From positions 1-49,095 of the forward strand of contig NZ_JAELUG010000041.1 in assembly GCF_016429255.1 (NCBI RefSeq): DNA of 49,095 nt, given 5' to 3'. Positions 15,919 through 26,003 of the stretch are shown one piece after another (position 1 is the stretch's first letter; every line of letters begins with the position of its first letter). The notes below the pieces were generated by a model that was given only the letters and a program-made list of their open reading frames with translations, did not search any database and was not told the DNA's origin. The translations under genes were made by a program, and so were the position numbers. This stretch comes from Rhizobium sp. ASV8 (GTDB lineage: Bacteria; Pseudomonadota; Alphaproteobacteria; Rhizobiales; Rhizobiaceae).

Positions 15919-16314
15919 TTATTCCGGAATGACGGCCGTCGCCTGGATCTCGATCTTGGCACGATCCTCGACGAGAGCAACGACTTGCACGGCCGCCATG
16001 GCCGGGAAATGGCGGCCGATGGTTTCGCGATAAGCCTGGCCGAGACCCTTCAAATTGCCGAGATATTCCTGCTTGTCGGTGAAATACCAGGTCATCGAGG
16101 TGATGTGCTTCGGTTCCGCGCCGCCTTCGGCAAGGATGGCAACAACGTTCTTCAGCGTCTGGCGCACCTGGTCGACGAAATCGTCGCTTTCGAATTCGCA
16201 CGCGGCATTCCAGCCGATCTGACCGCCGACGAACACCGTGCGGCCCGTCGCCGCTATGCCATTGGCATAGCCGATCGGCTTGGCCCAGCCTTCAGGTTGC
16301 AGGATGGTGTGCAT
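15919..16314 (-). CDS. RidA (YjgF/YER057c/UK114) family protein, candidate ring-enamine deaminase
   Basis: This 131-residue RidA-fold protein has the substrate-carboxylate Arg and terminal Glu in VEDRAKIEIQATAVIPE. It also has FVGGQIGWNA and VRQTLKNVVAILAEGGAEPKHITSMTWYFTD, typical of the family. RidA proteins hydrolyse enamines/imines to ketones plus ammonia. In this operon the monooxygenase/reductase product is expected to be a 2-amino-cyclohexene carboxyl-CoA, itself an enamine, so this RidA is a good candidate for the deamination step. GGAG precedes the ATG. The 5' end overlaps the 3' end of the thioesterase gene by 23 bp, implying translational coupling. Confidence 0.88.
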   Translation of the reverse strand: MHTILQPEGWAKPIGYANGIAATGRTVFVGGQIGWNAACEFESDDFVDQVRQTLKNVVAILAEGGAEPKHITSMTWYFTDKQEYLGNLKGLGQAYRETIGRHFPAMAAVQVVALVEDRAKIEIQATAVIPE

Positions 16315-16723
16315 CGGTCGTCTCCAGATGAGAGGTCAGCGCGGCGCGGATATCATCCGGCCATGCGTGCGATTGATTGGTGTCGAGCGAGGTAGCGACG
16401 ACGCGGTGCTTGGCTGTCCACAGCACTTGGCCGTTCGCCGAGACCTGATGTTCCAGGTCGAGCGAGGAACGGCCGATGCCGCGGACGACGAGCACGAATT
16501 CGAGATCGTCGCCTTGCAGGCCCGGCTTCATGAAGGTCAGATCGAGCCGCACGGTGGGGACACCGATACGTAGGTCATCGATCATTCGCCTCCAGGGGAA
16601 GCCGAGCGAGGCAAAGTAGTCTTCCAGAACCCCGACGAGGATGTTCAGATACGACGGGAAATATGCGATCCCGGAAGGATCGCAATCTCCGAAACGCAGG
16701 GGTCTGGTGGTTTTAAAAGCCAA
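16292..16723 (-). CDS. Acyl-CoA thioesterase (4-hydroxybenzoyl-CoA thioesterase family)
   Basis: This 143-residue hot-dog-fold protein carries the active-site motif RFGDCDPSGIAYFPSY near residue 10; the Asp of DxDPxG is the catalytic residue in 4HBT-type enzymes. The rest (VRLDLTFMKPGLQGDDLEFVLVVRGIGRSSLDLEHQV) follows the family. The only start that keeps the motif is a TTG at 16723, with GAGG six bases upstream. It lies 8 bp downstream of the glutaryl-CoA dehydrogenase gene and overlaps RidA, so it belongs to the operon. It could release CoA from a dead-end intermediate or from 2-aminobenzoyl-CoA. Confidence 0.88.
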   Translation of the reverse strand: MAFKTTRPLRFGDCDPSGIAYFPSYLNILVGVLEDYFASLGFPWRRMIDDLRIGVPTVRLDLTFMKPGLQGDDLEFVLVVRGIGRSSLDLEHQVSANGQVLWTAKHRVVATSLDTNQSHAWPDDIRAALTSHLETTDAHHPAT

Positions 16724-16731
16724 GGTGGACC

Positions 16732-17913
16732 TCAGTTCGAAAAGGCGGCAATGCCGGTGATGGCGCGGCCGAGGATGAGGGCGTGGATGTCGTGCGTGCC
16801 CTCATAGGTGTTGACCACTTCGAGGTTGACTAGGTGGCGTGCGACGCCGAACTCGTCCGAGATCCCGTTGCCGCCAAGCATGTCGCGGGCGGCGCGGGCG
16901 ATATCCAGCGCCTTGCCGCAGCTGTTGCGCTTGAGGATCGAGGTCAGTTCGACGGGCGGATGGCCCTCTTCCTTCATGCGGCCGAGGCGCAGGCAGCCCT
17001 GCAGGCCGAGCGTGATCTCGGTGACCATGTCGGCGAGCTTCTTCTGGATGAGCTGGTTGGCGGCAAGCGGCCGGCCGAACTGTTTGCGGTCGAGCACATA
17101 TTGCCGCGCCTTGGCATAGCAATCCTCGGCCGCACCGAGCGCACCCCAGGCAATACCGAAGCGCGCCGAGTTGAGGCAAGTGAAGGGTCCCTTGAGGCCG
17201 GATACGTTCGGCAACAGGTTTTCCTCGGGTACGAAGACATTTTCCATCACGACTTCGCCGGTGATGGAGGCGCGCAGGCCCACCTTTCCGTGGATGGCAG
17301 GCGCGGAGAGGCCCTTCCAGCCCTTTTCGAGGATGAAGCCGCGGATGAGGCCATCCTCGGTCTTGGCCCAGACAACGAAAACATCTGCGATCGGTGCATT
17401 GGAGATCCAGGTCTTGGCGCCCGTCAGGCTATAGCCGCCATCGACCTTCTTTGCGCGTGTGACCATCGAACCGGGGTCGGAGCCGTGGTTTGGTTCAGTC
17501 AGGCCGAAGCAGCCGATCCACTCACCGGTCGCGAGCTTCGGCAGGTATTTCTGCTTCTGGGCTTCCGAGCCGAAAGCATCGATCGGCACCATGACGAGCG
17601 AGGACTGAACGCTCATCATCGAGCGGTAGCCGCTGTCGACGCGTTCGACTTCTCGGGCGATCAGGCCGTAGGCGACGTAGCCGAGGCCGGCGCCGCCGTA
17701 TTCCGGGGCAATCGTCGGACCCAGCAGGCCGAGTTCGCCCATTTCGCGGAAGATCGTCGGATCGGTCTGTTCATTGCGGAAGGCTTCGAGAACGCGGGGG
17801 CCAAGCTTCTCCTGCGCATAGGAATGGGCTGTTTCAAGCACCATGCGTTCGTCGTCGTTCAGCTGCTCCGTCAGGCGGAACGGATCGGCCCAGTCGAAAA
17901 TCTCACGGCTCAT
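16732..17913 (-). CDS. gcdH: Glutaryl-CoA dehydrogenase
   Basis: This 393-residue FAD enzyme oxidatively decarboxylates glutaryl-CoA to crotonyl-CoA, passing electrons to ETF. It is close to the known enzymes over the whole length: [51 protein letters not shown] and the C-terminal [20 protein letters not shown], in which Glu371 is the catalytic base. I chose ATG 17913 ([12 protein letters not shown]), preceded by GGGAG; the longer start adds residues not found in the family. Its presence in this operon suggests that ring degradation ends in a C7-to-C5 dicarboxylyl-CoA. Confidence 0.95.
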   Translation of the reverse strand: MSREIFDWADPFRLTEQLNDDERMVLETAHSYAQEKLGPRVLEAFRNEQTDPTIFREMGELGLLGPTIAPEYGGAGLGYVAYGLIAREVERVDSGYRSMMSVQSSLVMVPIDAFGSEAQKQKYLPKLATGEWIGCFGLTEPNHGSDPGSMVTRAKKVDGGYSLTGAKTWISNAPIADVFVVWAKTEDGLIRGFILEKGWKGLSAPAIHGKVGLRASITGEVVMENVFVPEENLLPNVSGLKGPFTCLNSARFGIAWGALGAAEDCYAKARQYVLDRKQFGRPLAANQLIQKKLADMVTEITLGLQGCLRLGRMKEEGHPPVELTSILKRNSCGKALDIARAARDMLGGNGISDEFGVARHLVNLEVVNTYEGTHDIHALILGRAITGIAAFSN

Positions 17914-17970
17914 GTTCTTATCTCCCATTGGAGCGGTTGGGCGTCTTTCAAAAGCACCGAACCGCTCAAT

Positions 17971-18031
17971 TTCCTTCTTCATGCAATTCCGGGCGGAAAA
18001 TTGCTGAGCAATTCCCCTAGAACTGCTCTAG
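17971..18031. repeat. Dispersed palindromic repeat between two acyl-CoA dehydrogenase genes
   Basis: This is a degenerate copy of the 15775-15916 family (ATGCAATTCCGGGCGGAAAATTGCTGAGC... ending CTGCTCTAG). The TAG stop of the second acyl-CoA dehydrogenase (18028-18030) is formed by the terminal CTA of the repeat. Confidence 0.7.
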
Positions 18032-19206
18032 GTCTTCAGAAGTTCGCGCGCAACGATGAGTTTTTGAACTTCAGTCGCACCTTCATAGATGCGAAGCGCG
18101 CGGATCTCCCGATAAAGCTTCTCCGTTATCTCGCCCGACCGTACGCCACGCCCGCCAAAGAGCTGGACTGCACGATCGATGACGCTTTGTGCGGTTTCGG
18201 TCGCCGTCATTTTGGCCATGGCCGCTTCGCGCGTCGTCGGCAGGCGCTGTACGTCGCGACGCCAGGCGGCGCGATAGGTCAGCAATGCGGCCGCGTCGAT
18301 GCCGGTTGCCATGTCGCCGAGGGCGGCTTGCGTCAGTTGCAGGTCCGCGAGCCTTGCGCCGAACATCGGGCGCTCGCGGACATGGAAAAGCGATTCATCC
18401 AGCGCACGGCGGGCAAAGCCAAGGCTCGCGGCAGCGACCGAGGCGCGGAAGATGTCGAGCGTGCGCATGGCGATCTTGAAGCCTTCGCCCGGCGCGCCGA
18501 GGCGACGCGACGCAGGAATGCGGCAATTCTCGAAACGGATCGTTGCCAAAGGATGCGGCGCGATCACCTCGATGCGTTCGGCAATCGAGAAGCCGGGATC
18601 GTCGGCAAAGACGACGAAGGCGGAAATGCCGCGGGTTCCCGGTGCTTCGCCGGTGCGCGCGAAGACGGTGTAGACGTCAGCGATGCCGCCATTGGAAATC
18701 CAGGTCTTCTCGCCGTCGAGAACATAGTGATCGCCGTCGAGACGGGCGGCGCAGCTCATCGCGGCGACATCGGAGCCCGCGTCCTTCTCGGAGAGCGCAA
18801 AAGCGGCAAGCCAATCGCCGGATCGTACTTTGGGCAACACGGTTGCACGCAACGCCGGCGAGCCCGAGAGGCCGATGGCTCCGGTGCCGAGCCCCTGCAT
18901 GGCAAAGGCGAAATCGGCAAGGCCGTCATACCAGGCCAACGTCTCGCGGGCGAGGCAGACCATGCGGGAATCGATCAGGGGATCGTCATGGGATGCGCCC
19001 GTTGCGGCGGCAAGAAGCCCGGCGTCACCAAGCGACTTGACCAGCTTGCGGCAAGCACTGTCAACATCCGAATGGTCGATCGAGGTCATGGCGGCGGATT
19101 TGCCGAAAGCATCGACATCATCAGCATAGCGGTGATGTCGCTCTTCGAAGAACGGCCAATCCAGATGATCGCGTGTCGGGCCGGGGAGGCTGCTTGCCTT
19201 GGACAT
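18028..19206 (-). CDS. Acyl-CoA dehydrogenase family protein
   Basis: This 392-residue flavoprotein has [20 protein letters not shown] and [18 protein letters not shown] in the FAD/substrate domain, [14 protein letters not shown] near residue 345, and the C-terminal [18 protein letters not shown], with catalytic Glu375. The first about 60 residues, including [19 protein letters not shown], are typical of acyl-CoA dehydrogenases found with benzoyl-CoA-type clusters. It should introduce a double bond into a ring or chain CoA ester and pass electrons to ETF. Its start is 4 bp after the stop of the enoyl-CoA hydratase gene, so it is in the same operon. Confidence 0.9.
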   Translation of the reverse strand: MSKASSLPGPTRDHLDWPFFEERHHRYADDVDAFGKSAAMTSIDHSDVDSACRKLVKSLGDAGLLAAATGASHDDPLIDSRMVCLARETLAWYDGLADFAFAMQGLGTGAIGLSGSPALRATVLPKVRSGDWLAAFALSEKDAGSDVAAMSCAARLDGDHYVLDGEKTWISNGGIADVYTVFARTGEAPGTRGISAFVVFADDPGFSIAERIEVIAPHPLATIRFENCRIPASRRLGAPGEGFKIAMRTLDIFRASVAAASLGFARRALDESLFHVRERPMFGARLADLQLTQAALGDMATGIDAAALLTYRAAWRRDVQRLPTTREAAMAKMTATETAQSVIDRAVQLFGGRGVRSGEITEKLYREIRALRIYEGATEVQKLIVARELLKT

Positions 19207-19210
19207 CAGC

Positions 19211-20062
19211 TCAATCCCCCTGGAATTCCGGCCGGCGCTTGGCGGCGAAGGCTTCGAAGGCGCGGCGGAAATCCTGCGTCGCCATGCAGATCGCCTGCGC
19301 CTGCGCTTCGGATTCGATCATTTCCTCGATGCCCATCGCCCATTCCTGGTTCAGCATGGTCTTGGTCATGCCATGGGCGAACCAGGGGCCGTCGGCCAGC
19401 GAGCGGGCGAGCTTGATCGCTTCGCTTTCCAGATCGGTATTGGCGTGCAGGCCATTATAAAAGCCCCAGGCTTGTCCTTCTGCCGCCGTCATCGAACGGC
19501 CGGTATAGAGAAGCTCGGCGGCGCGGCCTTGGCCGATGATGCGGGGCAGGATGCCGCAAGCGCCCATGTCGGCACCGGCAAGGCCAACGCGCGTGAAGAG
19601 GAAGGCGGTCTTGGCTTCCGGCGTCGCAAGCCTGAGATCGGAGGCCATGGCGAGGATCGCACCGGCACCGGCACAGATGCCGTCCACCGCCGTGATGATC
19701 GGCTGCGGGCATTTGCGCATCGCCTTGACGAGATCGCCCGTCATGCGCGTAAAGGCGAGTAGCTCGGGCATCGCCATGCGGGTCAGCGGTTCGATGATTT
19801 CGAACACGTCGCCGCCGGAGGAAAAATTGCCGCCGGCGCCGGTCAGCACGATGGCGCGGATATCGGATGCATAGCCGAGATCGCGAAAGAGATCGCGCAG
19901 CTCGGCATAGCTGTCGAAGGTCAGCGGGTTCTTACGTTCCGGACGGTTCAGCCTGATGGTGGCGACGCGGCCGTCTTCACTGACATCTAAGAGAAAATGC
20001 TCAGGCTTGTAATCTTTGAAGGGCCTCAGATGCCCTTTCATCGTCATGTCCCGATCGCTCAT
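19211..20062 (-). CDS. Enoyl-CoA hydratase family protein
   Basis: This 283-residue crotonase-fold protein has the oxyanion loops [15 protein letters not shown] and [19 protein letters not shown]. In place of the usual second acid (Glu of hydratases) it shows [14 protein letters not shown], so Asp may serve instead, or the reaction may differ (isomerase, hydrolase). It ends RRPEFQGD, like the crotonases near benzoyl-CoA and aminobenzoyl-CoA genes. A TTG start at 20071 would overlap the upstream SDR stop; ATG 20062 is the more usual choice. It is the third gene of the leftward operon. Confidence 0.88.
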   Translation of the reverse strand: MSDRDMTMKGHLRPFKDYKPEHFLLDVSEDGRVATIRLNRPERKNPLTFDSYAELRDLFRDLGYASDIRAIVLTGAGGNFSSGGDVFEIIEPLTRMAMPELLAFTRMTGDLVKAMRKCPQPIITAVDGICAGAGAILAMASDLRLATPEAKTAFLFTRVGLAGADMGACGILPRIIGQGRAAELLYTGRSMTAAEGQAWGFYNGLHANTDLESEAIKLARSLADGPWFAHGMTKTMLNQEWAMGIEEMIESEAQAQAICMATQDFRRAFEAFAAKRRPEFQGD

Positions 20063-20067
20063 GGCGT

Positions 20068-20847
20068 TCAAATCTCCCCACCGGCAACCGCAATTGCCTG
20101 TCCATTGATCGATGCCGCGGCCGGCGATGCCAGCCAGAGCACGGTGTCGGCAACCTCTTCCGGCTTGATCAGCCGTCCCTGCGGATTGGACTTCGTAAAC
20201 TCGGCAAGCGCCTGTTCGGCGGTGCGCCCGGTCTTGGCGACGATCGTTTCGATCGAACGCTGAATGATCGGCGTATCGGTGAAGCCGGGGCAGACGGCAT
20301 TGACCGTCATGCCGGTCTTGGCAAGCTCAAGCGCCAGCGAGCGCGTGAGACCGACGACGCCATGCTTGGCGGCAACGTAAGCCGAGACGTAGCCATAGCC
20401 CTTCAAGCCGGCTGTCGAGGCGATATTGATGATGCGCGCGCCGATGCCGCGGGCTTTCAGATCGGGAAGAACTGCTTGTGTCACAACGAAAACGCCCGTC
20501 AGATCAACCGATAAGACGTGGTTCCACGCCTCGAGACTTGTCTTCTCGAACGGCGCGCTCGGCGCTTCGCCGGCATTGTTGACGAGAATATCAACCGGGC
20601 CGAATTTTTCGCGTGCTTTGGCGAGGCCCAGGGCTACGGCTTCGGTGCTGGTGACATCGAAGCCTTCGACCACAAAAGCCTGCACGCCGATCTCGGCGGC
20701 AACCGCTTCCAGCGGTTCCCTGCGGCGACCGGCCAGGCTGACCTGCGCACCCTCGGCGGCGAGCGCCGTGGCGATCGCGGCACCGATGCCGCTGCCGGCA
20801 CCAGTGACGAGGGCATGACGGCCCGCAAGTTTGCCCGAACTCGTCAT
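20068..20847 (-). CDS. SDR-family oxidoreductase (3-hydroxyacyl-CoA dehydrogenase-like)
   Basis: This 259-residue classical SDR has [16 protein letters not shown] near residue 14, NNAGEAP, catalytic Ser in [16 protein letters not shown] and Tyr-x3-Lys in [10 protein letters not shown]. It ends [15 protein letters not shown] chose ATG 20847, preceded by GAGGATGAA; it lies only 7 bp after the stop of the monooxygenase/reductase gene. Its place in the operon suggests oxidation or reduction of the ring hydroxy/oxo group after the monooxygenase step. Confidence 0.9.
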   Translation of the reverse strand: MTSSGKLAGRHALVTGAGSGIGAAIATALAAEGAQVSLAGRRREPLEAVAAEIGVQAFVVEGFDVTSTEAVALGLAKAREKFGPVDILVNNAGEAPSAPFEKTSLEAWNHVLSVDLTGVFVVTQAVLPDLKARGIGARIINIASTAGLKGYGYVSAYVAAKHGVVGLTRSLALELAKTGMTVNAVCPGFTDTPIIQRSIETIVAKTGRTAEQALAEFTKSNPQGRLIKPEEVADTVLWLASPAAASINGQAIAVAGGEI

Positions 20848-20854
20848 TTCATCC

Positions 20855-23173
20855 TCATTTCGCCGGTGCCGTGGTGGCCGCGCGGGCGAGATTGGTTTCG
20901 TACTGAGTCTTGCCGGAAACATATTGCTTCGGCCAGGGAATGGAAGTCAGTCCGATCTTCGCAGCTTCATGCAGCGACCAGGCCGGATCCGCCAGATGGG
21001 GGCGGGCGACGGCGCAGAGATCGGCTCGGCCAGCGGCGATGATCGAATTGGCGTGATCGGCCTCCGAGATCGCCCCGACGGCGATCGTCGGGATGCCGAT
21101 CTCGTTGCGGATCTTGTCGGAGAAAGGCGTCTGGAACAGGCGGCCGTAAACAGGCTTTTCCTGTTTCGAGACCTGGCCCGAGGAGCAGTCGATCAGGTCG
21201 GCGCCGGCTTCCTTGAACATGCGCGCGAAGATGGCCGCATCTTCCGGCGTGTTGCCGCCATCGGTCCAGTCATGGCAGGAGAGACGGACCGAGATCGGCT
21301 TGTCCGCCGGCCATATGGCGCGGATCGCATGGAAGATTTCAAGCGGATAGCGGGCGCGGTTTTCGTGGCTGCCGCCATATTCGTCGTCACGCAAATTGGT
21401 GAGCGGCGACAGGAAGCTCGACAGCAGATAGCCGTGGGCGCAGTGCAATTCCAGCCAATCGGCGCCGGTTTCAACCGCGAGCTTCGTCGAGCGGATGAAG
21501 TCGGCCTTGACGCGGTCCATATCGGCGCGATCCATGGCTTTCGGCACCTGGCTGTTCTTGAGGTAGGGGACTGACGATGCCGAGATCAACGGCCAGTCGC
21601 CTTCTGCCAGCGGCTGGTCGATGCCTTCCCAGGCGAGTTTCGTCGCACCCTTGCGGCCTGCATGGCCGATCTGAATGCCGACCTTGGCGGCGCTATTCGT
21701 ATGAACGAAATCGACGAGCCGCTTCCACTGCGCTGCCTGTTCCTCGTTCCAGAGGCCAAGGCAACCGGGCGTGATGCGCGCATCCGGGGTGACGCAGGTC
21801 ATTTCCGCAAAGATCAGGCCGGCACCGCCAAGGGCGCGCGAGCCGAGATGGACGATGTGGAAATCGTTCATCACGCCATCCTCAGCCGAATACATCGCCA
21901 TGGGCGAGACGACGATGCGGTTGACGAGTTGTACGTCGCGGAGGCGATAGGGCGTGAACATCGGTGGCAGGCAGCGGTCATTGCCAACGGCAAGGCCGGA
22001 TTTTTCGGCGAACCAGCGCTCATAGCCCTCGAGCCAGGTCTTGTCGCGGAGCCTTAGGTTCTCATGGCTGATGCGCTGCGAACGGGTCAGCATCGAATAC
22101 ATGAACTGCGGCGGCTCGAGCGTATCCGCATAACGGTGGCCGACGACTTCGAACCACTCCATCGCGTTGCGGGCGGCATTCTGGATGCGGGCGACGTCTA
22201 CGCGGCGGATTTCCTCGTAGGTCTCGAGAACAGCCGGAATCTTGTCTTTCTGGTGCCCGTGGATCTGGAACTGGCGGGTCAACTCGATGGCGTCATCGAT
22301 GGCGAGCTTGGTGCCGGAACCGATGGCGAAATGTGCGGTATGTGCCGCGTCGCCCATCAGCACGACATGGGAATTGCCGTTGAAATGGCTCCACTTGCCG
22401 CAGATCAGGCGGTTGAAATTCAGCCATGCCGAGCCGCGGATATGCCGGGCATTTGTCATCAGCGAAGCGCCTTCGAGCACTTCGGAGAACAGGTTTTCGC
22501 AGAAGGCGATAGAGCCATCCTGATCGACCTTGTCGAGGCCGTGGGCGAGATAGGCTTCCTCCGTGGTTTCGACGATGAAGGTCGAGGTCTTGTCGTCGAA
22601 CTTGTAGATATGCGCCTGGAACCAGCCGTGGTCGGTCTTGCGGAAATCGAAGGTAAAGGCGTCGAACAGCTTGTCTGTACCGAGCCAGATATAGCGGTTC
22701 GGCCGCGTGATCATATCCGGCTGGAAGACTTCCGGATAATGATTGCGAATGCGCGAATTGAGGCCGTCCGAACCGATAACCAGATCGGCGTCGGGGTAAT
22801 CGAGATCGGAATTGACGTCGGTTTCGAAGATCAGCTCGACATCCAGCGCCTCGCAGCGCTTCTGCAGGATGTTCAAAAGCTTCTTGCGGCCGATGCCGAC
22901 GAAGCCGTGGCCCGATGTGCGCTGGCGCGTGCCCTTGAACAGGACTTCGATGTCGTCCCAATGGTTGAAAGCATCTTCAATCTCGGCGGCACTTTCCGGA
23001 TCCCATTCGCGCATCGAAACCATGGTCGCGTCGGAGAAGACGACGCCCCAGCCGAAGGTATCGTAAGGGCGATTGCGCTCGACGACGCGGATCGAATGCT
23101 CGGGATGGAGCTTCTTCATCAGAAGCGCGAAGTAGAGCCCAGCCGGACCGCCGCCGATACAGACGATGCGCAT
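20855..23173 (-). CDS. 2-aminobenzoyl-CoA (or salicylyl-CoA) monooxygenase/reductase fusion
   Basis: This is a 772-residue two-enzyme fusion. Residues 1 to about 395 are an FAD aromatic hydroxylase: GGGPAG at 7-12, [16 protein letters not shown] and [15 protein letters not shown] near 273. Residues about 405-755 are an old-yellow-enzyme (FMN) domain: [29 protein letters not shown] and [17 protein letters not shown]. This exact architecture is that of 2-aminobenzoyl-CoA monooxygenase/reductase of Azoarcus evansii, which hydroxylates and then hydrogenates the ring to a 2-amino-5-oxocyclohexene carboxyl-CoA. Databases also use the name salicylyl-CoA 5-hydroxylase/oxidoreductase. It is first in the leftward operon and divergent from the CoA ligase. 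The substrate choice is inferred from context. Confidence 0.92.
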   Translation of the reverse strand: MRIVCIGGGPAGLYFALLMKKLHPEHSIRVVERNRPYDTFGWGVVFSDATMVSMREWDPESAAEIEDAFNHWDDIEVLFKGTRQRTSGHGFVGIGRKKLLNILQKRCEALDVELIFETDVNSDLDYPDADLVIGSDGLNSRIRNHYPEVFQPDMITRPNRYIWLGTDKLFDAFTFDFRKTDHGWFQAHIYKFDDKTSTFIVETTEEAYLAHGLDKVDQDGSIAFCENLFSEVLEGASLMTNARHIRGSAWLNFNRLICGKWSHFNGNSHVVLMGDAAHTAHFAIGSGTKLAIDDAIELTRQFQIHGHQKDKIPAVLETYEEIRRVDVARIQNAARNAMEWFEVVGHRYADTLEPPQFMYSMLTRSQRISHENLRLRDKTWLEGYERWFAEKSGLAVGNDRCLPPMFTPYRLRDVQLVNRIVVSPMAMYSAEDGVMNDFHIVHLGSRALGGAGLIFAEMTCVTPDARITPGCLGLWNEEQAAQWKRLVDFVHTNSAAKVGIQIGHAGRKGATKLAWEGIDQPLAEGDWPLISASSVPYLKNSQVPKAMDRADMDRVKADFIRSTKLAVETGADWLELHCAHGYLLSSFLSPLTNLRDDEYGGSHENRARYPLEIFHAIRAIWPADKPISVRLSCHDWTDGGNTPEDAAIFARMFKEAGADLIDCSSGQVSKQEKPVYGRLFQTPFSDKIRNEIGIPTIAVGAISEADHANSIIAAGRADLCAVARPHLADPAWSLHEAAKIGLTSIPWPKQYVSGKTQYETNLARAATTAPAK

Positions 23174-23215
23174 CGCTTATCCCTCCTCTTGAAACCGTGG
23201 TGGTTCCGAAAAATT

Positions 23216-23229
23216 ATTTAAGTTTAAAA
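23216..23229. promoter_or_regulatory. Candidate operator site A, ATTTA-AGTT-TAAAA
   Basis: This AT-rich inverted repeat lies 43-56 bp before the start codon of the monooxygenase/reductase gene. It matches the sites at 23346, 30593, 39426, 45062 and 47439. Confidence 0.45.
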
Positions 23230-23345
23230 TATCTCGCCGGTCGCGTTCGTCAAGATATGTCTTGCCTGAATCTCTTGATTAAACGACCGTGCAGCGCTCT
23301 GGAAATCTCAAAATACCCTTTTAAATCAATTGGAAACAGGAAATA

Positions 23346-23359
23346 TTTTAGGCTTAAAA
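23346..23359. promoter_or_regulatory. Candidate operator site B, TTTTA-GGCT-TAAAA
   Basis: Perfect 5-bp arms, extending to ATTTTA...TAAAAT (14 of 16 positions symmetric), lie 116 bp upstream of the CoA ligase start. This is one of the best copies of the shared box. Confidence 0.5.
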
Positions 23360-23474
23360 TTTCTTGCTTGAACATTTCATTCTTCAATGCGATCTTTTTA
23401 GCCACGCCACACATAGCACCTTGGGGAGGCCGTTATGGTGGTGGCTTGGTTGATTGCTATCTGGGAGCGAGGCA

Positions 23475-25088
23475 ATGCTGGGACCGACCGGTCATACCGA
23501 TACATTCACGCGGGACAATTTGCCGCCCTTCGAGGAATGGCCTGAATTGCGGATTGACGGTTTCGACTATCCGGAATGGCTGAATGCCGGTTTCGAACTC
23601 AGCGATCGCATGGTCGAGAAGGGCTTCGGCGACAACGTGGCCCTGATCGGCAATGGTCGCCGCCGCACCTATAAAGAACTGGCGGACTGGACCAACCGCA
23701 TCGCCCATGCGCTCGTCGAAAACTTTGGCGTCAAACCCGGCAATCGCGTTCTTATCCGCTCAGGCAACAACCCCGCCATGATTGCCTGCTGGCTGGCGGT
23801 GACCAAGGTCGGCGCCGTTGCCGTCAACACCATGCCGATGCTGCGTGCGGGCGAACTGTCCAAAGTTGTCGACAAGGCAGAAATTTCCTTAGCACTCTGC
23901 GATACGAGATTGCTGGAGGAGCTGGTCGCTGTCGCCAAGGATAGTCGCTTTCTCAAACAGGTCGTCGGCTTTGACGGCACCGCCAATCACGATGCCGAGC
24001 TCGATCGCATCGCCCTCAACAAACCGGTCCGCTTCGAGGCGGTGAAAACCGGCCGGGACGACGTGGCACTGCTCGGATTCACCTCGGGGTCGACGGGTGT
24101 GCCGAAGGCGACGATGCATTTCCATCGCGATATCCTGATTATTGCCGACGCCTATGCCAAGGAAGTGCTGCAGGTGACGCCCGATGACGTTTTCATCGGC
24201 TCGCCGCCGATTGCCTTCACCTTCGGGCTCGGCGGTCTGGTTGTATTCCCGCTGCGCTTCGGTGCATCGACAGCGCTGCTGGAGAATGCCTCGCCGAAGA
24301 ACATGGTCGAGATCATCCAGGAATATGGCGCGACCATCAGCTTCACCGCGCCGACGGCCTATCGCGCCATGTTGGCCGCCATGGAAGAGGGGGCCGACCT
24401 TTCCTCTCTTCGTATCGCGGTTTCGGCGGGTGAGACGCTGCCCGGACCGATCTTTGAGGAATGGACGCGCAAAACCGGCAAGCCGATCCTCGACGGTATC
24501 GGCTCGACGGAGTTGCTGCATATCTTCATCTCCAATCGGCTCGATGATGCCAAGGCGAACTGCACTGGCAAGCCGCTGACAGGCTATGAAGCCCGCGTCG
24601 TCGATGAGGAGATGAACGAGGTTCCGCGCGGCACGATCGGCAAGCTCGTCGTTCGTGGCCCGATCGGTTGCCGTTATCTCGCCGATCACAGGCAGGCCGA
24701 TTACGTGCGAGCTGGCTGGAACCTGACGGGCGACAGCTTCATTCAGGACGAAGACGGTTATTTCCACTTTGCGGCGCGCTCCGACGACATCATTCTTTCG
24801 GCCGGCTACAATATTGCCGGGCCGGAAGTGGAGGCTGCCCTTCTTTCGCATGCGGACGTTATGGAATGTGCCGTCGTCGGCAAGCCGGACGAGGAGCGGG
24901 GTCACATCGTTCAGGCCTATGTTGTGCTGGCCGCCGGCGCCACCGGTTCGGATCTGCAGGTCAAGAAGCTGCAGGATCACGTCAAAGCCGTGATCGCGCC
25001 CTACAAATATCCGCGCTCCATCATTTTCGTTGAAGCCTTGCCGAAGACCGAATCCGGCAAGATACAGCGTTTTCGGTTGCGCAACTGA
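23475..25088 (+). CDS. 2-aminobenzoate/benzoate-CoA ligase family protein
   Basis: This 537-residue class I adenylate-forming enzyme activates an aromatic acid with ATP and CoA. It shows the ATP loop TSGSTGVPK from residue 203, GSTELLHIF, NLTGDSFIQDEDGYF, RSDDIILSAGYNIAGPEVE, and the C-terminal catalytic Lys529 in TESGKIQRFR. The overall type is that of benzoate- and 2-aminobenzoate-CoA ligases. I chose ATG 23475 because GGGAGCGAGG sits directly before it; a TTG seven codons upstream lacks such a site. It is divergent from the monooxygenase/reductase operon, as expected for the entry step of anthraniloyl-CoA degradation. Substrate assignment rests on that context. Confidence 0.9.
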   Translation: MLGPTGHTDTFTRDNLPPFEEWPELRIDGFDYPEWLNAGFELSDRMVEKGFGDNVALIGNGRRRTYKELADWTNRIAHALVENFGVKPGNRVLIRSGNNPAMIACWLAVTKVGAVAVNTMPMLRAGELSKVVDKAEISLALCDTRLLEELVAVAKDSRFLKQVVGFDGTANHDAELDRIALNKPVRFEAVKTGRDDVALLGFTSGSTGVPKATMHFHRDILIIADAYAKEVLQVTPDDVFIGSPPIAFTFGLGGLVVFPLRFGASTALLENASPKNMVEIIQEYGATISFTAPTAYRAMLAAMEEGADLSSLRIAVSAGETLPGPIFEEWTRKTGKPILDGIGSTELLHIFISNRLDDAKANCTGKPLTGYEARVVDEEMNEVPRGTIGKLVVRGPIGCRYLADHRQADYVRAGWNLTGDSFIQDEDGYFHFAARSDDIILSAGYNIAGPEVEAALLSHADVMECAVVGKPDEERGHIVQAYVVLAAGATGSDLQVKKLQDHVKAVIAPYKYPRSIIFVEALPKTESGKIQRFRLRN

Positions 25089-25099
25089 AGGTCGGGGCG

Positions 25100-25155
25100 C
25101 TTCTTCCGGCACCTCGGACAGAAAACTGCCTTGCATATGTCCTGGAAATGCTCAT
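25100..25155. repeat. Degenerate dispersed palindromic repeat
   Basis: CACCTCGGACAGAAAACTGCC... to CTGGAAATGCTC matches the core of the 15775-15916 family. It separates the convergent ligase and ABC ATPase genes, with the ABC gene's stop codon at its edge. Confidence 0.55.
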
Positions 25156-26003
25156 CACGCGGCGTTTTCCTGCTCCGTTTCGCGCGTCAGCCAGTGCGGA
25201 TCAATTTCCGGCAAGGGAATGGCATCGAGCAACATGCGCGTATAGGCGGAGGCGGGTGCAGTGAAGACGCGCTCGCAATTGCCTTCCTCTTCGACACGGC
25301 CATGGCGCAGGACATAGACACGGTCGCAGACGGCGCGGATGACCGAGAGATCGTGGCTGATGAACGCCATCGACAGGCCAAGGTCGCGCGAAAGTTCCTT
25401 CAGCAGATTAAGCACCTGTGCCTGCGTCGAGACGTCAAGGCCGGAAACAATTTCGTCTGCCAGCACGAAATCCGGCTCCAATAGCGCTGCCCGTGCGATG
25501 CCGATGCGCTGGCGCTGCCCTCCGGAAAGTTCGTGCGGATTGCGATCGAGGCAGGCCTGCGGCAGTGTCACGCGCTCGAGGATCTTGGCAACGCGTCGCT
25601 CGGCGTCTTTCCGGTCCGAAGCCAATCCATGCAACAGCAGCGGTTCCACGAGGATACGGCGGATGGTGTGGCGCGGATTGAGCGAAGCCATCGGGTCTTG
25701 AAAGATCATCTGCATGCGGCGGCGCAGAGGCCGCATAGCGGCATCGGGCAGGCGGGTGATATCCCTGCCATCGAAATGGATGCTTCCTGCGGTCACATCG
25801 ACAAGCCGCAGCAGGGCGCGGCCGAGCGTCGTCTTGCCCGAGCCGCTTTCGCCGACGATGCCGACCGTTTCGCCACGGCAGATGTCGAGATCGACGCCAT
25901 GCAGCACCTTGATGCCTTGACCCGGCGGTCCGAAAAGGTGCGGCTTGGCGCCATAGGTAACTTCGATGCCCCTAGCCGACAGGAGACTATCGGAAATGCT
26001 CAT
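25155..26003 (-). CDS. Peptide-type ABC transporter ATPase (DppF-like)
   Basis: This 282-residue ATPase has Walker A GIVGESGSGKTTL, signature LSGGQRQRIGIARA, Walker B VLADEIVSGLDVS and switch His in AFISHDLSVI. The C-terminal segment after RVFTAPASAYTRMLLDAIP is the oligopeptide-family extension. It would pair with the ATPase encoded just upstream to drive one importer. The start ATG overlaps the preceding stop as ATGA (26000-26003), so the two are translationally coupled. It is the last gene of the leftward transporter operon. Confidence 0.93.
   Translation of the reverse strand: MSISDSLLSARGIEVTYGAKPHLFGPPGQGIKVLHGVDLDICRGETVGIVGESGSGKTTLGRALLRLVDVTAGSIHFDGRDITRLPDAAMRPLRRRMQMIFQDPMASLNPRHTIRRILVEPLLLHGLASDRKDAERRVAKILERVTLPQACLDRNPHELSGGQRQRIGIARAALLEPDFVLADEIVSGLDVSTQAQVLNLLKELSRDLGLSMAFISHDLSVIRAVCDRVYVLRHGRVEEEGNCERVFTAPASAYTRMLLDAIPLPEIDPHWLTRETEQENAA

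Larger units (their letters stand above)
23174..23474. promoter_or_regulatory. Divergent control region of the aminobenzoyl-CoA operon and CoA ligase
   Basis: These 301 bp are AT-rich compared with the surroundings. They hold two copies of the palindromic box WTTTA-N4-TAAAA (23216-23229 and 23346-23359), whose centres are 130 bp apart, one close to each gene. No gene is seen. Confidence 0.6.

Noticed and set aside
16834..19416. An 860-codon open frame on the plus strand across the two acyl-CoA dehydrogenase genes
   Set aside because: It is antisense to two well-recognised genes, has a composition typical of GC-rich shadow frames and no family features.
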